Source: Thermoplasmata archaeon (GTDB taxonomy: Archaea; Thermoplasmatota; Thermoplasmata; Lutacidiplasmatales; UBA184). From it: 18,232 nucleotides of DNA. Both the position numbers and the translations under genes were made by a program. The notes beneath the pieces are model-generated. The model saw only the letters and a list, made by a program, of their open reading frames with translations, did not search any database and was not told where the DNA came from. The DNA lies in the NCBI GenBank assembly GCA_030044475.1, contig JASHVP010000172.1, positions 1 to 18,232 on the forward strand, in the 5' to 3' direction. How positions within the stretch are numbered: position 1 is the stretch's first letter; the number at the start of each line of letters is the position of its first letter. Shown in pieces: positions 7,565 through 13,810 of the stretch.

Positions 7565-8395
7565 ATGACGATCGCGGATCTCGGCGACATCCGACTCGCC
7601 TACGAGCTGCACGGGCCCGACGGCGACCCGACGGTCCTCGTGCACGGGTCGCTCGAGGATCGGCGCAGCTTCGACCGGGTCGTCCCCGGGCTCTCGTCCG
7701 CGCTTCGGGTCCTGACCTACGACCGTCGGGGGTACGGGGAGAGCCTCGGTCCGCTGCGCACCCGACCCGTGCACGACGACGCGGCGGACCTCTCCCGGCT
7801 TCTCGAGGCCGTCGACCTCTATCCAGTTCACCTGATCGCCCACTCGTACGCCGGCGCGGTCGCCCTCCGTCTGGCGGTCGATCGACCCGAGCTCGTTCGC
7901 AGCGTGGCGCTGCACGAGCCGCCGTACTTCGGGCTGCTGCGCGACGACCCCGCGACGCGCCCCGAGGGAGAGGCGTTCGCCCGCGGCCTGGCCGAGCTGC
8001 GCGCGGGCGTCGCCGCCGGCCGGCGGCGGGAGGTCACCCGGGCCGTGGTGGAGGTGTTCGCGGACGACGCCCACGGCTGGGAGCACCTCACCGGCCCCGT
8101 CCAGGCCGGACTGACGTCGATGATCGACGAATGGGCCGTCGAGCTGGGCGACCCGCTCGCTTCGCGACCCGACCCGGCCGAATTGGCCGACCTGCTTCTC
8201 CCCGTGCTGCTGACGACGGGAGCCCGGAGCCCCGCCTATCTCGGGCGCGTCGTGGCGCACCTGGCGCGGCTTCTGCGGACCGCCGAGGTCGAGACGGTGG
8301 CCGGAGCGGGCCATGTGCCGCAGCTCACCGCTCCGGACGCGTACGTCGGGCAGCTGGTCACGTTTCTGCTCGAACGGGAGGTCCCGACGACCTAG
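7565..8395 (+). CDS. Alpha/beta hydrolase
   Basis: 276 residues from the ATG at 7565; the open frame upstream of it has no hydrolase homology. The fold is seen in order: L-V-H-G-S oxyanion loop (26-29), Y-D-R-R-G-Y-G-E-S (52-60), the nucleophile elbow A-H-S-Y-A-G with Ser94, a helical cap of about 125-190, L-L-T-T-G on strand 6 and G-A-G-H-V-P with the catalytic His250. The elbow has Ala where Gly is usual, as in some non-heme chloroperoxidase or esterase relatives. The acidic residue expected after strand 6 is not obvious in the R-S-P-A-Y segment. Substrate unknown. Its TAG stop shares the CTAG tetranucleotide with the stop of the convergent gene. Confidence 0.9.
   Translation: MTIADLGDIRLAYELHGPDGDPTVLVHGSLEDRRSFDRVVPGLSSALRVLTYDRRGYGESLGPLRTRPVHDDAADLSRLLEAVDLYPVHLIAHSYAGAVALRLAVDRPELVRSVALHEPPYFGLLRDDPATRPEGEAFARGLAELRAGVAAGRRREVTRAVVEVFADDAHGWEHLTGPVQAGLTSMIDEWAVELGDPLASRPDPAELADLLLPVLLTTGARSPAYLGRVVAHLARLLRTAEVETVAGAGHVPQLTAPDAYVGQLVTFLLEREVPTT
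8392..8395. other. Shared palindromic stop codon (CTAG) of two convergent genes
   Basis: The palindrome CTAG supplies TAG to the plus-strand alpha/beta hydrolase (8393-8395) and TAG to the minus-strand Cys-rich gene (8392-8394), so the two reading frames end on the same four bases. Confidence 0.75.
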
Positions 8396-8907
8396 CGGCG
8401 GCGCCCGCGGCGCTCGACGGCACACCGAGGGCAGTCCCGACCGGTCGAGTCCGAAGGGGCCGGGTAAAAGACGACCTCGCCCGCGCCGTGACGAAAGCAC
8501 GCGAACAGCCGGTGTTCCACCGAGCGTCGGGCGAACGGATACACCCTCCAATAGACGGCTCGGACCCGAAGGTCTGGGCGGGAGGCGAGACGTCGCTCGG
8601 CGGCCCGTCCGAGCTCCGGCCCGTGCCGGGTCGCACTGCGGAGGTCCCTCCGGCGGACCACGCCCGGTGGCACGCACCTCCGGCGGAGCTCCCGGGCGAC
8701 TCGTTCCGTCGGCGCGCGGTCGCCCCATTCGGCGTAGCGCGTCACCGAGACCACGCCGGACGGGCACGCGAAGACCCAGCCGACCCCCGGTCGAGCGAGG
8801 AGGATCCGATGGGCGCGCAGGGGCCGGGAGCAGTGTCGGTAGCAGTGTCCGTCCTTCGGCCGGAGCGCCCGCTCGACGATCGGGGGCAACCGCTGCGGGC
8901 GGGTCAC
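8392..8907 (-). CDS. Cys-rich protein of unknown function (171 aa), coupled to a thioredoxin-like gene
   Basis: GTG start at 8907 in a GTGA overlap with the upstream stop, preceded by a GGAGGC ribosome binding site at 8911-8916; both features fix the start. The 171-residue chain is Arg-rich and contains seven Cys: C22 and C26 (with His21 and His25), C48 in F-A-C-P-S-G, C78, C137 in F-A-C-F-R-H, and C159/C162 in a C-terminal D-C-P-R-C. This could be a metal-binding or redox-active protein, but I recognise no family. Strict coupling to the thioredoxin-fold gene suggests that gene's product acts on its cysteines or is assembled with it (inference). Confidence 0.7.
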   Translation of the reverse strand: MTRPQRLPPIVERALRPKDGHCYRHCSRPLRAHRILLARPGVGWVFACPSGVVSVTRYAEWGDRAPTERVARELRRRCVPPGVVRRRDLRSATRHGPELGRAAERRLASRPDLRVRAVYWRVYPFARRSVEHRLFACFRHGAGEVVFYPAPSDSTGRDCPRCAVERRGRRR

Positions 8908-9272
8908 GGGGCCTCCCCAGCGCGCACGCGGCGGAGCCATCCGCTCCGGAGCAGGTCGTTCCACGCCTGCCGCGTCCGCGCGACCTCCTCGGAGAAGCCG
9001 GTCAAGAGGTGGTCGATCCGGCCGTTCGACCACTCGAGGAACACCTGGGGGATCAGGTAATCCGGGTCCGGATCGCCGTGCCGTCGGACGATCCGGTCGG
9101 CCGCCCGCTCCTGTCGGGCCACGTCGATGTCCAACCGGCGCACCGGCACGCGCAGGATCCGGGCCAGGCGGCGAGAGTACCGGTCCGACAGCGGGACGCA
9201 ATGCGGGCACCAGTCGGCGAGCACGACCGTAAGTCGCACGGGGCGTGGTCGGGGTTCCTCGCGGCCCGGCAT
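8904..9272 (-). CDS. Thioredoxin-fold protein with WCPHC active site (122 aa)
   Basis: The ATG at 9272 is chosen because a TATA-like box lies 28 bases upstream and the fold begins immediately; GGAGG also precedes it. After a charged N-terminus comes strand V-R-L-T-V-V-L-A-D, then W-C22-P-H-C25, a redox CxxC at the start of a helix. A cis-Pro-like L-I-P-Q-V-F-L-E-W follows near residues 75-83. CPHC is the DsbA-type dipeptide, giving a more oxidising disulfide than CGPC, although no signal peptide is visible, so it should act in the cytoplasm. It is likely a thiol-disulfide exchange protein. The next gene overlaps its stop by GTGA. Confidence 0.78.
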   Translation of the reverse strand: MPGREEPRPRPVRLTVVLADWCPHCVPLSDRYSRRLARILRVPVRRLDIDVARQERAADRIVRRHGDPDPDYLIPQVFLEWSNGRIDHLLTGFSEEVARTRQAWNDLLRSGWLRRVRAGEAP

Positions 9273-9295
9273 CGACCTCCGAAGCAGCCTCCGGC

Positions 9296-9303
9296 GGATA
9301 ATC
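9296..9303 (-). promoter_or_regulatory. TATA-like box of the WCPHC thioredoxin-fold operon
   Basis: The minus strand reads GATTATCC, centred about 28 bases before the ATG at 9272, consistent with a leaderless or nearly leaderless message. The same GATTATCC motif recurs at 14918-14927 in another divergent promoter. Confidence 0.55.
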
Positions 9304-9338
9304 TCCGACGTCCGGGCGCCTGTCGCGTCGGAGAACGA

Positions 9339-9348
9339 GCTTATCCTG
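9339..9348 (+). promoter_or_regulatory. TATA-like box of the cupin gene
   Basis: GCTTATCCTG is centred 26 bases before the proposed GTG at 9369. With the element at 9296-9303 it forms a divergent promoter region of about 100 bases between two genes. Confidence 0.5.
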
Positions 9349-9368
9349 TTCCCCCCCTCCGGAGGCGC

Positions 9369-9776
9369 GTGCCCCGCCGCCTCGCGAAGGGAATCCGCGA
9401 GCAGCCGGCGCCCCGGTGGACGGAGGTCGGTCCCGGGGTTCGGATGCGGCCGATGGTGGAGGGGAGCGGGACCGCCGTCGTCTTCTATCGCATCGATCCG
9501 GGCGTCGTGTTCGACGCCCACCGCCACGACTTCGCCGAGCTCGGCGTCGTCCTGTCCGGGCAAGCGCGCCTCGTCGTCGAGTCGGGCGAGCGGGAGCTCC
9601 GGGAAGGCGACTCGTTCTACGTTCCGCCGAGCGTGGAGCACGGGTTCTCGGTCCCGGACGGCGCGTCGCCCGTGATGCTGCTCGACGTGAGCGTCACCGG
9701 GGGCGGACCGGGAGATCCCCGCGTCACCCCGCAGGTGCTCGAATTCACCCAGGAGATCGTCCGGCGCCGCCGGTAG
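9369..9776 (+). CDS. Single-domain cupin protein
   Basis: 135 residues from a GTG placed 26 bases after a TATA-like element, with GGAGG three bases before it; the next in-frame ATG at 9444 would leave 110 residues. Cupin motif 1 is F-D-A-H-R-H-D-F-A-E-L-G-V-V-L-S-G, with the two His and the Glu that bind metal. Motif 2 is G-D-S-F-Y-V-P-P-S-V-E-H with the third His. Between them is the typical G-x-A-R-L-V-V-E-S-G-E strand pair. Small cupins may be dioxygenases, isomerases or ligand-binding proteins, and this one cannot be assigned. Its last 32 bases overlap the convergent SDR gene. Confidence 0.87.
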   Translation: MPRRLAKGIREQPAPRWTEVGPGVRMRPMVEGSGTAVVFYRIDPGVVFDAHRHDFAELGVVLSGQARLVVESGERELREGDSFYVPPSVEHGFSVPDGASPVMLLDVSVTGGGPGDPRVTPQVLEFTQEIVRRRR

Positions 9777-10605
9777 AGCGTGAACCGGACCCGGGGTCTC
9801 GCGAGAACTCCTCGAGGAGCGGCATCGCGCCCTTCCCGAGCCATTGCCCGCCGTCCACGGTCACCACCTCCCCCGTCACGTAGCTCGCCCGGGTGCTCAC
9901 CAGGAACCGGACGACCTCGGCGACCTCTTCCGGCGTCCCGAACCGCTCCATCGGGATCCCGGCCCGGACCGCTTCGGTGACCCGCTCCGAGACCCAGAGC
10001 TGGCGGTCGGTCCCCTCGGTCCGGACGGGCCCCGGCGCGACCGCGTTGACGCGGATCCGGTGCCGGGCCCACTCGACGGCCAGCGTGCGGGTCAACGCGA
10101 CCACCCCCGCCTTCGCCGCGGCGGAATGGGCGGTGCCGGGGCCGGCCATCCACGCGTACGAGGCGACGATGTTCACGATCGACGGCTGCGGAGCGCGCTG
10201 GAGCCAGGGGAACGCCGCGCGCGAGCAGTAGAACGTGCCGTCGAGCACGATCCCGACGACCGCCCGCCAGCCGTTCGGGGTGATCCGCTCGGCGGGCGCG
10301 ACGAAGTTGCCGGCCGCGTTGTTGACGAGCACATCGAGACGCCCGAACTCCTCCGCGATGCCGGCGACGGCTCCGGCCACCTGCTCCGGCTGTCGCACGT
10401 CGAGCGGGATCGTCCGGACGCGCCTCCCCAGCGGGGCGAGCGATCGAGCGCCCGCCGCGAGATGCTCGCTGGAACGGCTCGCGAGCGCGAGGTCGAACCC
10501 GTCGCGCGCGAGCGCCGTGGCGATCGCGAGGCCCAGCCCGGTGCCGCCCCCGGTGACGAGCGCGACCGGCCGGGATCCCGTCGCCGCCGGGGGTGGCCCG
10601 CTCAT
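9745..10605 (-). CDS. Short-chain dehydrogenase/reductase, 2,4-dienoyl-CoA reductase-like
   Basis: 286 residues. The Rossmann cofactor motif is T-G-G-G-T-G-L-G (18-25), followed by L-D-V near 68-70, N-N-A-A-G-N-F (95-101) and a C-terminal V-D-G-G-Q-W-L. The classical Y-x3-K is replaced by S-Y-A-W-M-A-G-P-G-T-A-H-S-A-A-A-K with Lys165. This resembles the FadH/DECR group (N-A-A-G-N-F plus H-S-A-A-A-K-A-G-V), whose members reduce 2,4-dienoyl-CoA with NADPH in unsaturated fatty-acid breakdown. A role in lipid or prenyl-CoA reduction is possible (inference). A low-complexity Ser/Gly/Arg tail of about 20 residues runs over the cupin 3' end. The ATG overlaps the thioredoxin stop (ATGA), so it is the third gene of an operon. 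Confidence 0.88.
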   Translation of the reverse strand: MSGPPPAATGSRPVALVTGGGTGLGLAIATALARDGFDLALASRSSEHLAAGARSLAPLGRRVRTIPLDVRQPEQVAGAVAGIAEEFGRLDVLVNNAAGNFVAPAERITPNGWRAVVGIVLDGTFYCSRAAFPWLQRAPQPSIVNIVASYAWMAGPGTAHSAAAKAGVVALTRTLAVEWARHRIRVNAVAPGPVRTEGTDRQLWVSERVTEAVRAGIPMERFGTPEEVAEVVRFLVSTRASYVTGEVVTVDGGQWLGKGAMPLLEEFSRDPGSGSRSTGGAGRSPG

Positions 10606-10985
10606 GGGGAACCCGGTCGGGCGGCCGCTGTGCCGTGGGCTCGGGGCCCGACGGACGGACCGTCGTGGAGCGCGGATCGGATTCGGTCGAGGTCGGGGGG
10701 ACCGAGACCGCGCCCGTAGCGCCCGTCGAAGCGCTCGGTCACCGACCCGTCCCGGAAGATGAGGACCGTCGGTACGACGTCGATGCCGAATCGGTCCCAC
10801 AAGGGGCTCCCCTCGTCGCTCACGTCCGCGACCGCCACCGAACGGGAGCCGTCGCGACCCAGCCCTTCGAACCCCGGTCGGAACCGGGCGCAGAACGGGC
10901 ACCAGTCCGCCAGGAACGCCACCGCCCACGTCCCCGACCGTCGGAGGCGCCGTCCGTCGAACTCGGTGTCGGTCAGCGTCTCCAT
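10602..10985 (-). CDS. Thioredoxin-like protein with WCPFC active site
   Basis: 127 residues from the ATG at 10985. This is a thioredoxin fold: T-W-A-V-A-F-L-A-D-W-C29-P-F-C32-A-R-F, then V-A-V-A-D-V-S-D-E, and the cis-Pro loop V-V-P-T-V-L-I-F-R-D-G. Length is typical apart from about 20 Gly/Pro/Ala-rich residues at the C-terminus. It probably catalyses cytoplasmic dithiol-disulfide exchange. Its start lies 13 bases inside the upstream eIF2B-like gene and its TGA overlaps the SDR start, so it is the middle gene of a tightly packed operon. Presence with an SDR does not by itself show a shared pathway. Confidence 0.88.
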   Translation of the reverse strand: METLTDTEFDGRRLRRSGTWAVAFLADWCPFCARFRPGFEGLGRDGSRSVAVADVSDEGSPLWDRFGIDVVPTVLIFRDGSVTERFDGRYGRGLGPPDLDRIRSALHDGPSVGPRAHGTAAARPGSP

Positions 10986-11878
10986 CGTCGAACCGCGTCG
11001 GAACGTCGGACCGGCGGAAGAGCTCGTCGGCCCCGGAGCCGGGGCGCCCGCGTTCCGAGGGGGCCCCGCGGCCCCCGGACCACCCCGCGATCCGTCCAGT
11101 AGGCGGAGACGGTCCGGGCGGGCGTGCGGTCGAACCGTGCCGAACGCCCGATCCGTCCCGCCGGCCGTTCGATCCACTTCGACCGGCCGGCGACGACCCA
11201 GACGGGGACTCCGGCGCGAACCGCGACCGTCGCCAGGCGGCGGGTCCCCACCTTGTGGACCACGGACCCGTCGGGAAGAACCGCATCGGCCCCGATCACG
11301 AGCCCGTCCGAGCGGCGGACCGCGGCCGATCCGGCCCGGTCGGGAATGGTGCGGGCGACGACCCCGGCTCTCCGAAGGTCCCGCGCGAAGTCGCGGCCCT
11401 CTCCTCCGGGCCGGCTCTCGAGGGCGTCCACGCGGCGTGGCCGTCGGGACGGGGGGAGGGCACGGAGGAGTCGGAGGACCGAGTCGCTCCGGCTGATCGT
11501 CACCACGCGGGCCCCGGTCAGCGAGATCCGCCGGGCGGCCCGTACGAGTCCGAGGGGTTCCGAGCGCACCTCCCGTCGCCGGCGCCGCAGCCACCGTCGG
11601 GCCGATCGCCGCGAGTCGGACTCCGGACCGAGCGCCAGCCGGCGCCAGTCGGCGCTCCACTGCCGGAACGCTCCCATCGCGGGCTGCAGTCGGGAGAGAG
11701 CGTCCGCCACCGCCCTCGCCCGCCCCCTCCCCGGCCCGCGGGGAGAGTTCACGAGGGGACCGAGCGCGGCCAACGTTCGGAGCTCGAGGGCACGAGCCCC
11801 CGAGCGCCGATCCCGGGCCACGTCGCGCAGCCGAGCCGCGACCGTTCCGGGGAGGGGGGTCGACCGTCGGGAGGCCAT
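10973..11878 (-). CDS. eIF2B alpha/beta/delta-family protein, lacking the isomerase catalytic Cys
   Basis: 301 residues. An Arg-rich helical N-terminus (about 1-110) is followed by the Rossmann-like domain of the eIF2B/MtnA/ribose-1,5-bisphosphate isomerase superfamily: G-A-R-V-V-T-I-S-R-S-D-S-V (122-134), E-S-R-P-G-G-E-G (154-161), G-L-V-I-G-A-D-A-V (192-200), V-V-H-K-V-G-T and F-D-R-T-P (249-253). The Asp of G-A-D (198) that acts in sugar-phosphate isomerases is present. The Cys expected in the T-x-C-x-S motif is Ser (129). This fits a non-catalytic nucleotide- or sugar-phosphate-binding member better than an isomerase. The C-terminal 35 residues are low-complexity and overlap the thioredoxin start. 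It is the first gene of the operon and the exact role is unknown. Confidence 0.8.
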   Translation of the reverse strand: MASRRSTPLPGTVAARLRDVARDRRSGARALELRTLAALGPLVNSPRGPGRGRARAVADALSRLQPAMGAFRQWSADWRRLALGPESDSRRSARRWLRRRRREVRSEPLGLVRAARRISLTGARVVTISRSDSVLRLLRALPPSRRPRRVDALESRPGGEGRDFARDLRRAGVVARTIPDRAGSAAVRRSDGLVIGADAVLPDGSVVHKVGTRRLATVAVRAGVPVWVVAGRSKWIERPAGRIGRSARFDRTPARTVSAYWTDRGVVRGPRGPLGTRAPRLRGRRALPPVRRSDAVRRWRR

Positions 11879-11902
11879 CGGAGGATCGGAACGAACGGAC
11901 CT

Positions 11903-11912
11903 CTCTTCAATC
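11903..11912. promoter_or_regulatory. Weak TATA-like element shared by two divergent genes
   Basis: CTCTTCAATC is the least GC-rich stretch of the 61-base gap between the eIF2B-like and esterase genes. It lies about 29 bases from the minus-strand ATG (11878) and about 32 from the plus-strand GTG (11940), so it may serve both directions. The match to a TATA consensus is poor. Confidence 0.3.
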
Positions 11913-11939
11913 CGCTCCCGGTCCGTCCTCCGGGCGTCC

Positions 11940-13022
11940 GTGGCGTGGCGAGTCCCGACCGAGGCGCGTTCCGCGCGGGTGTTCCCCGCACCACTCCGGG
12001 GCCGGGTCGAGGTCCACCGGTTCGAGAGCCGCCGGCTCGAGGGGAACCCGCTGGGGGACCCGACCGAGCGGGATCTCCCGGTCTACCTCCCCCCGTCCGG
12101 CACGACGGAGGGGCGTCCCTTGCTCCTCCTCCTCTCCGGGTTCTCCGGAGCGGGGTGGTGGCACTTCCAGCGGCCGAGGTATCTCAACGAATCGCTCGTG
12201 CACCGATTCGACCGGCTGATCGGGTCCGGAGCCGCTCCGGAGGCGGTCCTCGCCGCGCCGGACTGCCTGACCACCCTCGGGGGCAGCCAGTACCTCGACT
12301 CGTCCGCCACCGGGCCCTACGAACGGTACGTCGTCGACGAGGTCCTCCCCTGGCTCCACGAGCGGTATCGCACGGGCCCAGTGGTCGCGCTCGGGACCTC
12401 GAGCGGGGGGTACGGCGCCTTGGTGCTGGCGCTCCGGCATCCCGATCGGATCCGGGCGGCCGCGGCCAACGCCCCCGACTCGTACTTCGAGTACTGCTAC
12501 CCACCGGACTTCCCGCGGGCGTTCCGCGAGATCCATCGGGCCGGGGGTCCCGAGGCGTTCCTCCGACGGACCTTCGGCGAACCGGTCAGCAACTTTGGCC
12601 CCTGGAGCCCGACGGCGCCGGCGGTCAGCACGATCGCCTACGCCTCCTGCTACTCCCCTCGGGACTCGGAGCCCGGTCGGTTCGACCTGCCGTTCGACCT
12701 CGACACGGGGGAGCTCCGGGACGAGGTGTGGCGTCGTTGGCTGGCCTGGGACCCCGTTCGGATCGTCGCGACCGAGGACGGACGCTCCGCCGCTCGTCGG
12801 TTGCGGTATCTCTACGTGGACGGCGGGTCCGGGGACGAGTTCGGCCTCGACATCGGCGCCCGGGTATTCGCGGCCCGCGCCCGCCGCGCGGGGGCGACCT
12901 TGGACCTGGAGCTGTTCGACGCCGGACATTTCGACAGCGGACCCCGGTACGACGTCATGTTCCCGCGGTTGCTCCGCGCCGTGACGACCGAGCCTCCCGG
13001 ACGCGAATCGGCACCCGTTTAG
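11940..13022 (+). CDS. Putative esterase (esterase-D/enterochelin-esterase-like alpha/beta hydrolase)
   Basis: 360 residues from GTG 11940; GTG 11979 is the alternative start, and the frame upstream is antisense to the eIF2B-like gene. Seen are P-L-L-L-L-L-S-G-F-S-G (60-70), the nucleophile elbow G-T-S-S-G-G-Y with Ser154 in G-x-S-x-G, an acidic segment V-D-G-G-S-G-D-E-F (293-301), and D-A-G-H-F with His330. The order and the W-L/Y-R segment before the elbow fit the PF00756 esterase family, which includes S-formylglutathione hydrolase, Fes and mycolyltransferase relatives. No signal peptide is seen, so it should be cytoplasmic. The substrate cannot be deduced. The last codon is followed by TAG inside the TTTAGTA sequence before the next gene. 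Confidence 0.87.
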   Translation: MAWRVPTEARSARVFPAPLRGRVEVHRFESRRLEGNPLGDPTERDLPVYLPPSGTTEGRPLLLLLSGFSGAGWWHFQRPRYLNESLVHRFDRLIGSGAAPEAVLAAPDCLTTLGGSQYLDSSATGPYERYVVDEVLPWLHERYRTGPVVALGTSSGGYGALVLALRHPDRIRAAAANAPDSYFEYCYPPDFPRAFREIHRAGGPEAFLRRTFGEPVSNFGPWSPTAPAVSTIAYASCYSPRDSEPGRFDLPFDLDTGELRDEVWRRWLAWDPVRIVATEDGRSAARRLRYLYVDGGSGDEFGLDIGARVFAARARRAGATLDLELFDAGHFDSGPRYDVMFPRLLRAVTTEPPGRESAPV

Positions 13023-13060
13023 TACCTCGCCCGGATGGGCCGACGGCCCGGGCCCCACGG

Positions 13061-13210
13061 ATGCTGAAGGACGGACAACTCATCTGCGACCGGTGCCAGG
13101 CGGTGATCTCGCGGATCCGCGAGTCTCCCGCCGAAGGCTGGGAGAAGATGCACAACCTCTGTTCGGCGTGCTTCCTGGCGGTCTGGAAGGAGTCAATCCC
13201 GCCCGCCTGA
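13061..13210 (+). CDS. Zinc-ribbon microprotein (49 aa)
   Basis: ATG at 13061 to TGA at 13210 gives MLKDGQLICDRCQAVISRIR and a further 29 residues. Two CxxC pairs, C9-x2-C12 in I-C-D-R-C and C34-x2-C37 in L-C-S-A-C-F, are spaced 21 residues apart, as in a single treble-clef or zinc-ribbon finger. The W-E-K-M-H-N-L segment before the second pair contributes a possible His ligand. No family name is recognised. It lies 38 bases after the esterase and overlaps the end of the convergent gene by 18 bases. A weak TATA-like GTTTAGTAC (13015-13023) precedes it. Confidence 0.7.
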   Translation: MLKDGQLICDRCQAVISRIRESPAEGWEKMHNLCSACFLAVWKESIPPA

Positions 13211-13777
13211 CGCCTCGGAGCCGGGCGCGCCGACGCGCTGCTCGAGGGCGACGAGGCGCTCCCGGGCGTACTCCTCCGCCCACGCCGTGACCACGAAATA
13301 CCAGGAGATCGCGAGCAGCAGCCCCAGCTCGGGACGACGGGTCGCTTCGGGGGGGACGACGACCGCGCCGCCGGCGAGGGTGCGCCCTTCTCCCACCGGC
13401 TCGATGTGGGCGACCTCGACGCCCGCCCCAGCGGTCAGGACCCAGGCCGGCAGGGCGACCCCCGCCCGTCGGAGCCGAAAGGAGGAGCCGTCCGCGAGGT
13501 CGATGGCATGATACGCGACATGGGCCGAGAGGACCGCGACGTTCGCCTCGGCGCCCGCGGTCCGGGCGGTGATCCGCGGAGCGAGGAAACCCACCCGTTT
13601 GAGCGACCAGGTTCCGGAGGCGGTTCGGGCCGAGGCCAGAGATCCTCCGCTCGCGGCCCAGCCGATCGCCACCACGAGCGTGGCCCCCGATCGCAGCTCC
13701 CAGACCGGCGGGGGGCCGGCCGACGGGAGCCATCGCAACGTCGTCGCGTCGACCTTCGCGAACGGTGCGGGCTCCAT
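13193..13777 (-). CDS. Protein of unknown function (194 aa), possibly tubby/LURP-like beta barrel
   Basis: ATG at 13777, 28 bases from a TATA-like element. The sequence alternates strands and turns: W-E-L-R-S-G-A-T-L-V-V-A (26-37), G-S-L-A-S-A-R-T-A-S-G-T-W-S-L-K-R (45-61), then V-G-F-L-A-P-R-I-T-A-R. It ends with a mostly hydrophobic helix L-G-L-L-L-A-I-S-W-Y-F-V-V-T-A-W and a charged tail. The beta pattern with G-x-W-x-L-x-R-x-G-F and a late hydrophobic helix resembles the LURP-one/scramblase/tubby-C fold annotated as hypothetical in many archaea; this is a visual impression only. It could be peripheral to the membrane. Its 3' end overlaps the convergent zinc-ribbon microprotein. Confidence 0.75.
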   Translation of the reverse strand: MEPAPFAKVDATTLRWLPSAGPPPVWELRSGATLVVAIGWAASGGSLASARTASGTWSLKRVGFLAPRITARTAGAEANVAVLSAHVAYHAIDLADGSSFRLRRAGVALPAWVLTAGAGVEVAHIEPVGEGRTLAGGAVVVPPEATRRPELGLLLAISWYFVVTAWAEEYARERLVALEQRVGAPGSEASGGRD

Positions 13778-13800
13778 TCGGCGCCCGACGCCGGGGGGGC

Positions 13801-13810
13801 CTCTTAACTC
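13801..13810 (-). promoter_or_regulatory. TATA-like box overlapping the stop codon of the upstream gene
   Basis: The minus strand reads GAGTTAAGAG, centred about 28 bases before the ATG at 13777. Its TAA (13804-13806) is the stop codon of the 216-residue membrane protein gene. Confidence 0.5.

Noticed and set aside
6158..8767. A minus-strand open frame of 869 codons.
   Set aside because: It covers genes on both strands in a different frame, and its translation is low-complexity Arg/Pro/Gly without motifs.
5458..9060. A plus-strand open frame of 1200 codons spanning the PHP, ferredoxin, aldo/keto reductase and hydrolase loci.
   Set aside because: It is antisense or out of frame to four genes with complete family motifs. 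Its translation is Arg/Pro/Gly-rich without recognisable domains, as expected when GC-rich DNA lacks stop codons.
8313..9368. A much longer N-terminus for the cupin.
   Set aside because: The open frame upstream is antisense to the thioredoxin-like and Cys-rich genes and has no domain; promoter position supports a start at 9369.
10973..11878. Ribose-1,5-bisphosphate isomerase or MtnA as a specific name for the eIF2B-family gene.
   Set aside because: The catalytic Cys position reads T-I-S-R-S, so enzymatic identity is not supported; only the superfamily is assigned.
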